Assembly: GCA_013397115.1 (NCBI GenBank)
Contig: VWZW01001414.1
Coordinates: forward strand, 829,166-893,165
DNA length: 64,000 bases
Direction: 5' to 3'
Origin: Edolisoma coerulescens
Taxonomy: Eukaryota > Chordata > Aves > Passeriformes > Campephagidae
The translations under genes and the position numbers were made by a program. A model generated the notes under the pieces. That model searched no databases. It saw nothing but the letters and a program-made list of their open reading frames with translations, and was not told where the DNA came from. Positions 1 through 13,100 of this stretch are shown here, piece by piece; position 1 is the first letter of the stretch, and every line of letters starts with the position of its first letter.

Positions 1-3000
1 CCAACATAGAAAGATTTGAAATACTGGGCCATCAAGTCATTCAAGAAAAATACAGATTCTTTCTAAAATATTCTGCATCTTTAAATACTTGCCTTTTTTA
101 GCTCTGGAAATCAGTTTATATTTAGTTTAGAATTGTTCAGAGCAGTTCAGTGTCCGAAAAGAGAAATGATTTGAGCTCATTGAGTGGTGTGTGGTTTCCA
201 GTGTGGATGGGGAGTGTTGAGGTGCACAATATCATAATGTACTGCAACTGTGAGGCCTAACACAAATGAAGCACACATTTTATAATGCAGTGTGCTTTTC
301 CTATTGTCTGTTTTACTATTGCTTTTGGAATTTGTGTTCTTTATACCGGAGCAAACATGAAAATACATAAATTGCTTTAAGTAGGAGATGGAATGGTGTG
401 ACTAATGCAGGCACAGGGTTGCATTGTGCTTGCACCAAAGTACAATTCTTTATTATGCTATTATGACATATTTGTATCCCGATAACACATTTCTTCTAGA
501 TCTCTAATTGTACCAATGTGTTTCCTTTGTAAGAGGAAGTGTTAGAGATTAACTTTTTCAGAACATATTAGGAATGTCTTGTTTTAAGGTTCTTTTTTTT
601 TATTCTGCTATTAATTTCATGTGACAAATATACAAATGGCCTCCTTGCACCAGGAGAGGTTTGGATTATATATTAGGAAATTTTGTTTCGCTGTAAGGGT
701 TGTGAAGCACTGGAACAGGCTGCTCAGGAAACTGGTGCAAGTCACCACCCCTGGAAGTGTTCAGAAATGTGTGGATATGGCACTTGAGGACATGGTGGTG
801 GGGCTGGGCTGATGGTTGGGCTTGACCTCGAAGGTGTTTCCCAACCTTAATGATTCTGTGATTCCGTACCACGGTTATCTCATGTGAAAGAGACATCAGC
901 GAAATGGGTATATTGGGAGTCCCATTTTTTTTCAGCAGTGTTCCTTCACTCTGGTTTATCTTTGTCTGAAATTACTGGGGGGATTTGTCGCTTCTCATTA
1001 ATTCAGGTAAAGCAGTGTTAACTTCCTTGCTGCTCCCTTTCTTGAAGGGCTGTTTTATGGCTTTACTGTATGACAGACACATTTCTTCTGCTACAGTTGC
1101 AAACACTGGAAAGAATCCTGGCTGATAGCTCTGCTGGCTTTTGTGATACTTGGACTCTGTGAGGGCCATCAGTGATTTCAGAATATCTGTTCGGTGGTGG
1201 TGGTGTTGTCTTGCATGGCCAACTAGGACTGCAATGTTGAAGGAAGCTTCAGGACCCTGAAGTAGTTTATTGTGTGAATGTGTCTTTTTTTGCTTTGGGG
1301 TCTTTACCAGCTGTGCCTTATGCATATATGATTTTGGATCATGGTGATAGAAAAGTTGAGTTTAATCTAGAGAACACTTGCTTTGTGCCTGGCTGTGAAA
1401 CTCCTTTGTCTTTGTGTGTTTGCCATGATTAAACATTTTCCACTGATTTGTGCAGAGGCATGTTGGAAGACAGTCATAGAAGCATTCTTTCATTTTCCAC
1501 AGTCAGAACTCAAACTTCACTGAACTTGGAAAGTTATTTTTATCCACAGATGATGTTGACCCATTACTTCTGTAATGGAAACATCTTACAGTTCATCTTC
1601 TATATTGTTTGGGTGTGTAATTTGTTGCATAAGATTTCATTCTTTAACATTGGAAAGGGAGAGCTGTTGGAAAGGGTGCCCTCTTGCCATACCAGCCTAA
1701 GGGTTGATTTATTTCTCTAGAATCATTTGTTGTGCGTCAGGGTGTTTCTTGAAGTAGCTTTTCCTTCTGGTAACTTTTTTTTTCCCTTTTCAGTGCATTA
1801 AAGTTTTAATGATGGTGTTTCAGGTTCAGCAGGATCTGCCTCAGCAGGTCTTCTCCCATATTAGATTTATTTTCTGTATTGCTGGGAGTATTGAAGGGAG
1901 TAGGGTGGGTTGAAAAATGGCACAGAGAACCATTTCCTCTTAACGGTAACATCCAAGCTGAGATAAAGTTCACTTGATCATCAGTTTTTGGGGAGGTCTG
2001 TTATTTGCAGAAGTTGGTCAAGAAGTTATGATTGTGAATCTTAAAATTCTGGGCTACTGGTTGTGTCACTCTTCAGTCTCAGAGCACACAAAGTTTAATA
2101 CATGTCCCATTTTAATGGAGTGTGTGTGGGACATGGCTGCCATGGACAGCTGCAGTTTTCCTTTGGATTTTCTCTGTGAGTGAAATGCATCCTGCTGACA
2201 CTTCTCTATAGAGAATGGATAATTTCGAAATTCAGTTGTTGACCAGAATCTTAGTATGCTGGGTAAGAGGACCTAAAACCAGTTTTCATCTCAGTTCTTG
2301 GATTAAACCTAGATGACGGTTTATGAGATTTTCTCAACTTGTTTTTTTCTATAAAGGGAAATATGTTTAATGAGTGCATCTAAAACTTTGAAGTGATAGC
2401 TGAGAAATAGTTGCATGTAGCTGGTTATTTTGACAGAAGATTAAAATATTTCATCTGTCAAGTAATGTCATTTACAAAAACTTTCCTCTTTTGTTTTTCC
2501 TTCTGCTTGGCATCAAGGATAGTGGAATTAAAGTGAAGGAAGTGCAGCATCTTATCTGAACTAGCATCTGAGACTGAATTAATTATGCCCAGTGTCTTTT
2601 CTTTTAGGTAGTAAAGCAGCTCTTTAGATTAGCTTTTTTTTGTAAGCTTTGTCCTTCCGTAATTTTGCCTCCTCATTCTGTGGGTATGGTTCCTGTTTTA
2701 TTGAAGCATGAGGGTGGGTTGGGGTCGTTTTTTGTTTGTTTGTTTTGAAAAATTGAGAATTTTTGAAATATTTTCATAAAACATCACACTTACCTTCTGG
2801 TTTTGGTTTGTAGGTAGGCAGGAGAAATGCTCTAGTTAGAAAGCAGTGGGCAACGCACTTTAGGTTCTCTTTTGTATTTTAATTTAGATGAAATTGATGT
2901 TCTAAGACATCTGCTTGAAATGAGCTTTCCTGGATGCTATTGCTGGATAGGAGAATAACTTGAAATAATTTAATACAAAATATCTGTTTGGAGCTTGATG

Positions 3001-3376
3001 TTTCAAGTTTAAACTAGTCATGCTGAATAAAAATTAGAAAAAAATAATATTTTGGCTGCAGGAAAAGTCTTTCTTTTTAACTAGTTTAAACAATTACATT
3101 TCCAGATTTCATACTAAAGATTCGGTAGATGTATATTGTATGGGAAATGCAATTCCTGTATGTGTTTAAAGCAAAACTTCAGATATCTTGTGTTTTGTTT
3201 TCATACTGTTAGTTAAAGTACAAGATGATTAGCTGAGTTAGCACATTTACATAACTGTGAAGCTTGTGAAGCCTTAATTTGCATTAGTTCAGAATGTTAA
3301 CACAGTGATTGATGATAGATGTTTAAACACGTTGACCTGTGAACAGCAAAATTCTTACTGTTGTTTTTTATTCCAG
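1..3376 (+). other. BPTF: BPTF intron 1, 3' part
   Basis: AT-rich sequence with no supported exon. It holds one CR1 fragment (listed separately). It ends in a pyrimidine tract and AG at 3375-3376 before the DDT exon. The upstream exon, encoding the acidic N-terminus in vertebrate BPTF, is outside the window. Confidence 0.85.
645..866 (+). mobile_element. CR1 LINE 3' fragment, sense
   Basis: The segment has the hallmarks of an avian CR1 3' end: an 'aggttt..tattaggaaa' start, 'ctggaacaggctgctcagg' near 710, 'cttgacctcgaaggtgtttcccaacc' logic near 821-846, and a 'gattctgtgattcc' tail at 852-865. It lies in BPTF intron 1 and is diverged and 5'-truncated. Called by recognition of the family, not by alignment. 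Confidence 0.85.
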
Positions 3377-4199
3377 GTAGGAGAAGACAAAGAGCACATC
3401 GTCCTCGTTCTCCAATATTGGAAGAAAAAGATATCCCACCCTTGGAGTTTCCTAAATCCTCAGAGGACTTAATGGTGCCTAGTGAGCATATAATGAATGT
3501 TATTGCCATCTATGAGGTACTAAGGAACTTTGGCACTGTTTTGCGCCTCTCTCCTTTTCGTTTTGAGGACTTCTGTGCTGCTCTGGTAAGTCAAGAGCAG
3601 TGCACACTAATGGCAGAGATGCATATAGTGCTGTTAAAAGCAGTTTTACGTGAAGAAGACACTTCAAATACTACCTTTGGACCTGCTGACCTCAAAGATA
3701 GCGTTAATTCCACTTTGTATTTCATAGATGGAATGACGTGGCCAGAGGTTCTGCGGGTATATTGTGAGAGTGACAAGGAATACCATCATGTTCTTCCTTA
3801 CCAAGAGACAGAGGACTATCCTTATGGACCAGTAGAGAATAAAATCAAAGTTCTGCAGTTCTTAGTGGATCAGTTTCTTACCACAAACATTGCACGTGAG
3901 GAGTTAATGTCAGAAGGTGTTATTCAGTATGATGATCATTGTAGGGTTTGTCACAAACTTGGGGATTTGCTTTGCTGTGAGACTTGCTCGGCCGTGTACC
4001 ACTTGGAGTGCGTGAAACCCCCTCTGGAGGAGGTGCCAGAAGACGAGTGGCAGTGCGAGGTCTGCGTGGCACATAAGGTGCCTGGAGTGACTGACTGTGT
4101 GGCTGAAATCCAAAAAAACAAACCATACATCCGACACGAACCTATTGGATATGACAGGCATAGGCGGAAATACTGGTTCCTGAACAGGAGAATCATCAT
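3377..4199 (+). CDS. BPTF: BPTF exon: DDT domain and first PHD finger
   Basis: First BPTF coding exon in the window. It begins with bases 2-3 of a Gly codon. The DDT domain (DNA-binding/ISWI-contact module of remodellers) covers about 3455-3660, with '[16 protein letters not shown]' and '[12 protein letters not shown]'. A C4HC3 PHD finger follows at about 3937-4070: [24 protein letters not shown]. The exon ends in '[10 protein letters not shown]' with donor gtaagt. The upstream ATG-less start reflects a splice acceptor, not a translation start. Confidence 0.96.
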
Positions 4200-7100
4200 G
4201 TAAGTCAACTAATCATTGCATAATTTCTGAACAATATTATTGTGGTTTTAATACATCATGTAAATTGCTGTTGCCATCTTAAAATTGTTCTTTCTTTAGA
4301 TAAGGCCGTTGCTTGCTGTTTTGTAAGGAGATTACTAAAGACCATGTAAATAATCCATATTTATCCAAAATTAATATTCTCATAATCTATACATGAAATA
4401 AAAACAGGGCCTCAGGCTTAATATTAATGTGCCTAAAACACATGAATGTGAGGGAAAGAAAAGGAAAGAAACTCCCCAGTTTCTTGTAGAAGTTACTGAA
4501 GAGAAGTTTGATTCTTTTTATGATCACATGATGTGTAGGACACTACTTGTGGTCTGTCACCTGCTTAAGCAGTGTTTGGCTGCCAGGTTTTGGTACTAGT
4601 TTGATGCTCTGCCTTTGAAGGTGAAACTTTCAGAGATGCTCAAATGGATTCACTGTTACTAGAAATGCAGAAAATGTTGCATTGAACATTTCTGTAGTGC
4701 AAAGAAAGTCAACATAGCAAGATGTGCCTGTCTTCGAGGGAGGTACTGCGTGTGCTTCACACAATTTCCTGTTACTGCTTAGTCTCGAGATACAAATGTA
4801 CCTCAAAATATTAATAGTAATCAAACCCTTGCTAGAGAGGGCATTGTGCCCTGGATTTTACCTGAAAAGTTGAATCTGAAATTATAAAAACACTTCCTAC
4901 ATTTTTCACAGGAAAATAGCTGAAGATTGGTTTTCTCATAAAAGACTGTTCTTATCTAATTGTTCTCATAATGGAGGAGAAATAATATTTAAGTGAAATC
5001 AGTGCTATTGTTAAATTAGGAGAAATAGAGATTTTACCGGACCTCTGAAAACACAGTTTTCCGTTCAGTGCAGAGAAAATAAACCACAGCTGGGTGTACC
5101 TTACAGAATTTCATACAAAGCAGGTTACAGTGAACATTAAGATAGTAGCCAGTGTGTTTAAAAGGGACTATGAGGTCTGCTGGTGGTGTTACATCTTGCA
5201 AAGAAGACAATTCTAAGGAGTCATGGTATTCCTTTAAAATGTGGGGCTGTTTCTCTGGGGTATTGTCAGCTGATGCTTTAAGTATTAATTATCTCTGCTC
5301 TGTTTCCTGTGTTCTTCTTTCATATTTGTAAAAAAAGAGTCCATGTTTGATCTTTTTTAGTTTCTCTGGGTTATAAATGTCACAGTAGTGCCAAGTAACC
5401 TTTCAAAGGATGCAGGGAATCTTTTATACTCTTCTCCTTTTTTTGCTATATTTACGCTCCATGTTTGTACTCAGCCACATGCTCCACACTAAAGGGTGGA
5501 TCATTCAGGTCGTTCACCAGGATGTGATGGGCACCTGAAGCTGTTGATATTCCAGTTCTTCCATTGCCTCATGCAGAATTTCCTACCTTTTGTTTTCAGA
5601 AAATGTGTTGAAATTGTGATTTTTCACAAAAAGCCTGGTTGTGAAGGACATGTAACTGGGATTATTTTTGCTCTATTTACTTGTGCTTTAATAACTTATG
5701 GTTTCCTCTGCGTGGTTTTTGTATCTTTCCCCTCAAACTCTTGAGGAAAATGCTGGTCTAAAGATGGGTTTGACTTCACTGCTCTCCTGTACTGGCAGAG
5801 ATCTGGGAATTAACATAAAAAAATCCAGATCACTCAGGAGTTGATTTTGAGATAAATAGGCAGACTTTGTTTCCTCCTTGTATGTGGGCAGATAGGTAAT
5901 TATTTTTAACCAAACTTGATCTGTGAAACAATGCTTTTTCCCAGTGAAGTGGAGTATTTGATGTTCAGAAGGTTTTGATACAGGCAATACTTCAACATAT
6001 TTCAAACTAAAATGAATCATGCAGGTGCTTCGTGATCCTTTGAAATCTGCACATGTGAAAGTTGTTTCTTTCTAGCACGTTGGTAGTAATTTTAACTACA
6101 CTAGAAGAGACATCTTCAAAAGTTAAATGTATTGAGTTTTTAAAAACCCAATATTTTGCATTCCTTTGAAGTGTTCTGTGGGCAAATTATTTCATAAGGG
6201 GGCAAAAGTACTGCACAACTTAATTCCAGGGAAATGCAACTTTAATAACTCACATAGACATTAAACTCTGTACTTCCAGTTTTTAAATTCAGTAAGCATG
6301 CTGTATTGCAAACCCAACTGCTTTGCATCTGTATATCTACACACTGAACAGGATCAAACCACACCTGGTATCTTGGATAACTGAAGGATAACTTAAAAGA
6401 TAACTGCCAAATGCTAAAACCTGAGATTCATGAAATTATATTATCATATCAACTTTATTAAAATGAATAAGAGTGTATTCCCCAATGCCATGTGATCAAA
6501 TGTATCAGAGGAAACTGATAGATCTAAAAATAATCTGCACAAATACCGATTTGAAATCCTGCCCAGGAGGATTAGAGAACTGAAATCCTAAATTCTTGGT
6601 GGTTTTGTTTCTCAAAAGGGTTTTTAGGGCTTTTTACTTCTTCTCGCCTCTTCCCCTTTAAATGTCATAAATCCAACCTACTGCTGGTTTTCCTACCTTT
6701 TAAAGGGTTTTGTAGACTTGTTCCCGGATACTTTTATTTCCATCACTTGCCTTGTTTAAGCCCATCATTGTGGGGTTTAAACATCCACCTCTTCTGTTTA
6801 ACAAAGATGGAAAAGTGGACACTGAAGGGGTCTCCTTATAAACAAATATCAAAAAGATTAAAACAAAAAACAGGCCAAGAGCAAATGAATTCCTGAGGTT
6901 TTTGTTTCAAGCTGTTTACAAATTAAGGATGATGCCTCTGGGTCAATTGCATTTGTTTTACTTGTGAAGATTATTTCTGCAAGTTAATAACTCGGGAAAT
7001 TTGGGACTTTGACTTGCATTGTCCTAGTAAACTGCTGCAGTGTTTTAACAAGTTTATCTTTATAGAAATGCTGAGATACTTTGGATTTATCAATTATCTG

Positions 7101-10100
7101 TGAAAGAAGATAATGAAACACTGTTTGGCTTTCATTTTGATAGCAGAAATAGGACACACATTGTTATTCCTGAGTTGTATGGATCTTCCTCGACAGTCAA
7201 AAGCAGTTTCAGCTTTTCTTTTGCAAGATTTGTCATGCTGTTTATGTTCTTAGGGGGTCCTCCTCTGTTTTCTACAATTAATTAGCAAGGGTTTGGGTCT
7301 TCATTTGAATAGATTGCTTTAAACAGTTTCCTGAATTCTTCAGTTTCCAGTTGTATCATCATGGAATGCAGAAAATATCTGCTACTACTAGTACTAAATA
7401 TTTTGTTATCACCTTTCTTGAAAGTTTCGAGCATCTTCTATGTTGCTTTTATCAGTCTTTGAACTTGACTCTGCAGCCTGCCAGTGAATAGTTTCTGGCA
7501 GCCAAGGAGGCTGAAAGAGGTAGGAAATAGTCATGTGATTCTTTTCTCCCTCCTTGGCCTCACTCATTGTATGTGACTCAGCTGAGTCCCCTGGAGGCTC
7601 AGCAGACCTGTCCAGCACCAAGCTGGCAAATCTGTTTGGCTTGTCTGAGAAAAATGTTGGGAACTGGTGCTTGTGCAGCTTTGCATCTTTCCATCTTTTT
7701 ATGACAGCCCCTCTGATTTCTTCAGAGGGTATAAGTTGTGTCCCTTTAGTAAACACAAGAAGATGTTAAGGGAAAGTTAGCTGGCATCATATAATTGTTA
7801 ATTTAGGTCTTATCTAAGTTGGCCAAAATAGAGTGCATGGAATGATTTCTGCTGTGCGCTCCAAGTCTTCCCCTGGCACAATCTGAATCTTGGAAAGAAG
7901 TCTGGGCAGAGATGAGTTTGGTGTAAGCACACAGACCAACTGGTGTGTGCCATTTCACTTTCTGTCTGCTTTTTCGATGGAAAACTCTTAATTCCTGAAA
8001 TTCTCTTGCAGACGTTGTGATAGCCTTCAGTTCAAAACAAACTCTATGCTCAAACCCTGGTATAAATGAAGTAGAAGGGTATTAAAATACTCTTGGATAA
8101 CCTCATTGTCTGTTTCTAGAATATTATCTGAGCAGTTCTTTAATGGGCAGGACTCAAATCACACATGGAAGGATTAGCTCCAGGTGCTTTCTGCAGAATA
8201 CTCTCAGTAGTCTGATGTCTCAGCTCTGCACACTGAGCCTCGGGGTTTACTGGCCTGCAATACAGCAAACCTTTGCTGGTGCTGAAGGCTTTTTCTTGAG
8301 TTATCCACGGAAATTGAAAACGGCAGTTAATTGCTTTTCAGTCCAATGAAACCTTGCAAACCTAGAATAGAAAGGGCTGATGGGAAGGGAAAAGCCAGAT
8401 GCTGCTTGGGATGTTCAGGTGACACACATACTCTGGCTGCATTAGTGCAGCTGGAGCAGTCTCAGATTTGCTGAATGGGGGGAGAAACATGAAAGTAAGA
8501 AAACACTTGGATGATCACCAGCAAAGTTGAAGCAACGTGTACAGGCTGCTTGTCTGGCAGATGGATGCAGGCATGGCCTTCCCTCATGGAGAGATGAGAA
8601 TATATTGTCAGACTTGATCTCAAAGGTCTCTTCCAGCCGAAGTGACTCTCTGATTCTATATAAAGCGTTCATATTGTTGCATATCTAGGTCATATAAGAG
8701 GATGTATAAATGGCATTATCTCTCTAGCAAATAATCCTGTAACAGCTACAACAGAGGGGTTCAAAATGAAAGGTTCAAGTTCTCTTTTTGGTCAGTTAAG
8801 AAATAAAGTAAAAACAGCATCATATTCTGCAGTTACGTTTGTCAGGAGCAGAGCAGCCTTACAACTGCTGCTCTGCCTGGGTCTTGCGCTTGCCACTTCC
8901 CTTGGAAACTTGCCAGGGAAAGCTCAGAAGGCACCCATTCCCTGTCCTTTTTAGTTAAGCATTTTGTTTCATCCTTTTATTTCCTCTCGCTGTGTAAAGC
9001 CCTATTCTTGAATTCTCATCTCCCTTTCCATTTTGGTTTTTGGGTGTTTGCCTTTATCTTCCTCTTCTGTGGCTTTTGTTCACCACCGGTAATGAAAGTG
9101 CTGTCATTCCTATTGTTGTTAGTAAATAACTCTTGGTTTAGAGGAAACATGGTTTAAACAGTAATTTTTCTTTAACATGGGAGTTTACAGGCCTAGAATA
9201 TTCCATAGAGTCAAATGATTGTCAGTGTTCAGCTGTTATATTTTGGTAAGTTGTATGTGACAGTCTTGCTGAAATGAGCTGTTTTCTGAGAAAACTTGTC
9301 AACAGGTTGGTGTGGTTAAAACTAATGGAATGTTGGCAGTTTAGAAGAATAAATGGGTAAAGCAACATTAGTTGCTTTTCATGAGCAAAGGCCTTTATGA
9401 GAGATGCAAGTTTCTTTGCAATACACCAGGTTTTATCATCAAAACTAAAAGCCTGTTTTGTAATAATGGTTGTGACAAGTTAGTAGTTGAATATTGACTA
9501 ATATTGCCATTATTAACTTCACAGCCACCTTATTTCAGTAGTGTTCTGTTTGAGTTGCAAATATTAATTGTTTTGCAAACACGGTGTGGGAGGCAGTAGA
9601 TCCAACAACTACCAAGTTGCCTTAAGGTTGTTTGTCTTTTTGAATCCCTGAGGCCAATTTGTGCCGTTTTTAACCTATAAGCCACAGGAAGGCAACCAGT
9701 AGAGAGGAACCTGCAACAAACCCCACAAGGGCAGATCTTTGAGACTTAGAGTCAGCTTCCCATTGCTGTCAGCACTCTGGGTTAGGATCCTCGGTAGCCA
9801 CAGGCCTGCAGTGCTGTGACAGGGGGTGCAAGGGCAGCAGTGGTTTAGTTCCTTTGCCCAGGTGAAGGCCAGGCTGGTCAATCAGTGTCACCCCCAAGGT
9901 GTGGGGAGCACTGGGAGTGCTGTGCAAAGAGTGCTCGGGCTCGTGCCAGCCTGGATCCGGCTGCTGCTGCTCAACAGGACGGAACAAGCCAAGCTGAAAT
10001 CCAGCAGCTGCAGAACCACTTGGAGCATCCTCCCTGTGCTCTGCAGCCTCCAGGAGAGCCTGTTATCTGAGGTGTTTATGGAGCTCCCTCGGGTCCGTGG

Positions 10101-13100
10101 CCCTCCTGAGGTGCTGTCGGCAGCAGTAATTCTGGGCTCATGGGGTCGTGGAGTACTGTGGAAAAAAATGTGGAAATGCCTTGATCTTTTCAAAGGGGTT
10201 GTGTTATGACTCAGCCCTTACTGGTGCTCTCACAGGTGGATACTGTAGGAAGCCAATATAAACTATTTTATGAATGTGATGGTTTATACTTTGAATTTCC
10301 TAACTGTGCTCCTTCCTGAATATGCTGTCAGAAACTACCATTATGGGTTCTGGACTTTGAAATTATTTCAGACTTAGTAGTAAATTACTGGTTACAGTAA
10401 TAGTAAATATAATGAGAATAATCCTTGTTGTCAGATTGGACAAACCAGTTTTAAGGAGGCTTCAAAGCTTTCCTGAGGAAGTTGTCATGAGAACTGAGGG
10501 GATGAAGAAAGGGAAGGAAACAAGAAATGAATATTGATATTAAACTGGGTGCATGTGAACGATGTGATTTGTTTATTCACACTCAGGTATTGACATTTAA
10601 TCGTGCTCTCCAGAAAGCAGACTGACAGTAATTTTTGTCATTTATCCAGATATTTTAAAATCAATATTTTTAAAATACTCTTACAGAGAGGAAGATTCAG
10701 AAAGTGAGAAGGATAAGAAAATCTGGTACTACAGCACAAAGATCCAGCTGGCAGAGTTAATTGAATGCTTGGATAAGGATTACTGGGAAGCTGACCTATG
10801 CAAAACCCTGGACGAGATGCGTGAAGAAGTTCATCGGCACATGGATGTGACAGAAGACCTTACAAACAAAGCAAGAGGCAACAACAAGTCTTTCCTTTCT
10901 GCAGCAAATGGTAGGAATATTTTGTGTAATGGGAATAGATGCTGCACTTTGAATCAAATCTAGTTTATATTACATCAGAAGCAGGATTTATGTCATGTTA
11001 TTTGTGCTCCCTGGCTCTGTAGGTGGTTTGTTGTTTCGTGCTGACAGCATGCTTTATATTGTAGATGAAATTTTGGACATTATCAGAGCAAGAAAAGGAG
11101 AAATAGCGGAAGATAAAAACACAGGAGATGAGGAAGCAGAAAAGGCCAAAAGTGATGTTGATAATGACCAGACAGATGCTGAGAGAGACAAGGAAGAATC
11201 TGGAGACCAGGATAAAACTGAGGAAACACACAATGAGCAAGATGTGGAAAAAGAGAAAACAGAAGGTAAAGAAACTGACTGTGCTTTAACAGCTCCATTT
11301 AAGTGAAGTGAACCCCACATTTCTATAAGTGTTAATGTGATACTTTCTTTGTATGATTATCCAAGATATTTTTGTAATAGGTGGTATTTGTCAGTTCCTT
11401 TGCGCTTGTATGTTGGAGTTGTTCTTGTTAAGTAATTTCACCAATTTTCCTACTTCTATACAGCTGGCTCCTAGACACCCTGCCTTGAGGTACAGGTGGC
11501 ACTTACAGGTTGTGATCAACATGTTTGTAGTAAGCCATATTACATCATTTTTAACTTTTTCCTCATCACAGTTGGTTTGTTCTTTGATTCTGAGACAATA
11601 CTATCTCATAGCAAAAAAAAAGGAAAGGAAAAAGCTCGCTGTTTTTCAGCATTATCAAACAAACAAAGCTGCTGAAGTTGTTTCTATGGATGATACCAAA
11701 TGACATCCTAAGGCATAATAAAGAACATCCCTAAAGTTTTGTTGTGCGTTTTACTGTAGAGGCAACAGTCGTTGGGGATAAAAGTAACTCTGTGACCTCA
11801 AGCACTGATGACAACACCACAAATCCTTCTGCAGGAGAGAATAGTTGCTCTGAAGGGAAGGACGCAGTGGGGTGTCAGTCAGAAACCCTTGATAGCAACA
11901 ACGTGGCAGAGAAGAAGGTGGCATCAGAGCTCCCTCTGGAACTCTCAGGTACAGAAGGCACTGTTACCAATGCCTCTGTAATTTGGGGAATCTGTTTTTC
12001 TCTCTGATTTGTCCACTAAAACCATTCCCAGCGTATATCACTCATGCTGTTTGCTTGCAGTGCCATCCTTTACTGCTACGTTGTCATTATTAACATTTCA
12101 AAGTTAATTTTCTTGCAGCTAGTGCTTGAAATTTGTGGTCCACCATGACATTAGCATTTGTTTCCATGCCTTCCAAAGACAAATATGGCTAAGCTTTTTA
12201 TTTTCTATTTTCTGTATATTTTATTTTTCCATAGTATCCATAATGATTGTTAGCATCCTTTCAAAGTTTTTTTCAAATTCTAATTTTCTGCTGGCTTGTT
12301 TATTATTTTAACCTCTCATTCACTGTGTAAATTACTAACAAACAAAGCATTTTCATTCATGTGTATAAACCATTGCACTGAAATGTCAAGATTGAAACTT
12401 GTCATGCTGGAAATTTTAAACAGATTTCAGAATTATAATCACAAGCGTTACTGTATTTTAACATGTTTTGTTCTGCCATGTCAGTGACTCAGAGGTAATA
12501 ATACACACTATTTAAAACCAGACAAACTTACTTTTGCTTTAGGAATAAGTGGGAGTTGATTAGGTGTAACATAAACTATGAGTGTACTATTTTAGAATTA
12601 CTTTATATTACATTTAGAATTATATTCTGTTACAAGATTTACTACATAACCAAATGTTGTTCTAAACAGCTGATCACCGTTAAAATGATCAGGATTTTAT
12701 TCTCAGTTCTTAAAAATCTAAACATACTCTGATGTGTGATGTGAACATACTCAGTGTGTTATGTTTTAAAAAGGGGTAGTAGATGTTTTCTCTCCTACAG
12801 AAATAGTTCTCCATGCAGTCACAGTCTGCAGCTTTTCAACTTATGAAAGTCAATGCATCCAAACCTTGTAATAAACTTTCTTAACAGGAGGACAAAATGA
12901 AAGCTAAAATTAATCTGTAATCTGCAAGCCTCATAATACACTTTTTAAGTACAGAGAATGTCCTCATGTACGAGACAAAACCCATATATTTTAGATACAT
13001 GACCAAATAATTTTTGCCAGTTCTCCTATTTTTATTCCCTTTTAAAGTTAAAATAACTGTGTAGAGGTTTAATGGAAAAGATATATGTCCTATAATTTTG

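Noticed and set aside
7409..7769. open frames on both strands (115 and 71 codons)
   Set aside because: Inside a BPTF intron; no motif, and mirrored frames indicate lack of stops by chance.
9675..10209. overlapping open frames of 68-127 codons
   Set aside because: In a BPTF intron, open on both strands, no conserved motif, no plausible acceptor/donor joining to BPTF in frame.
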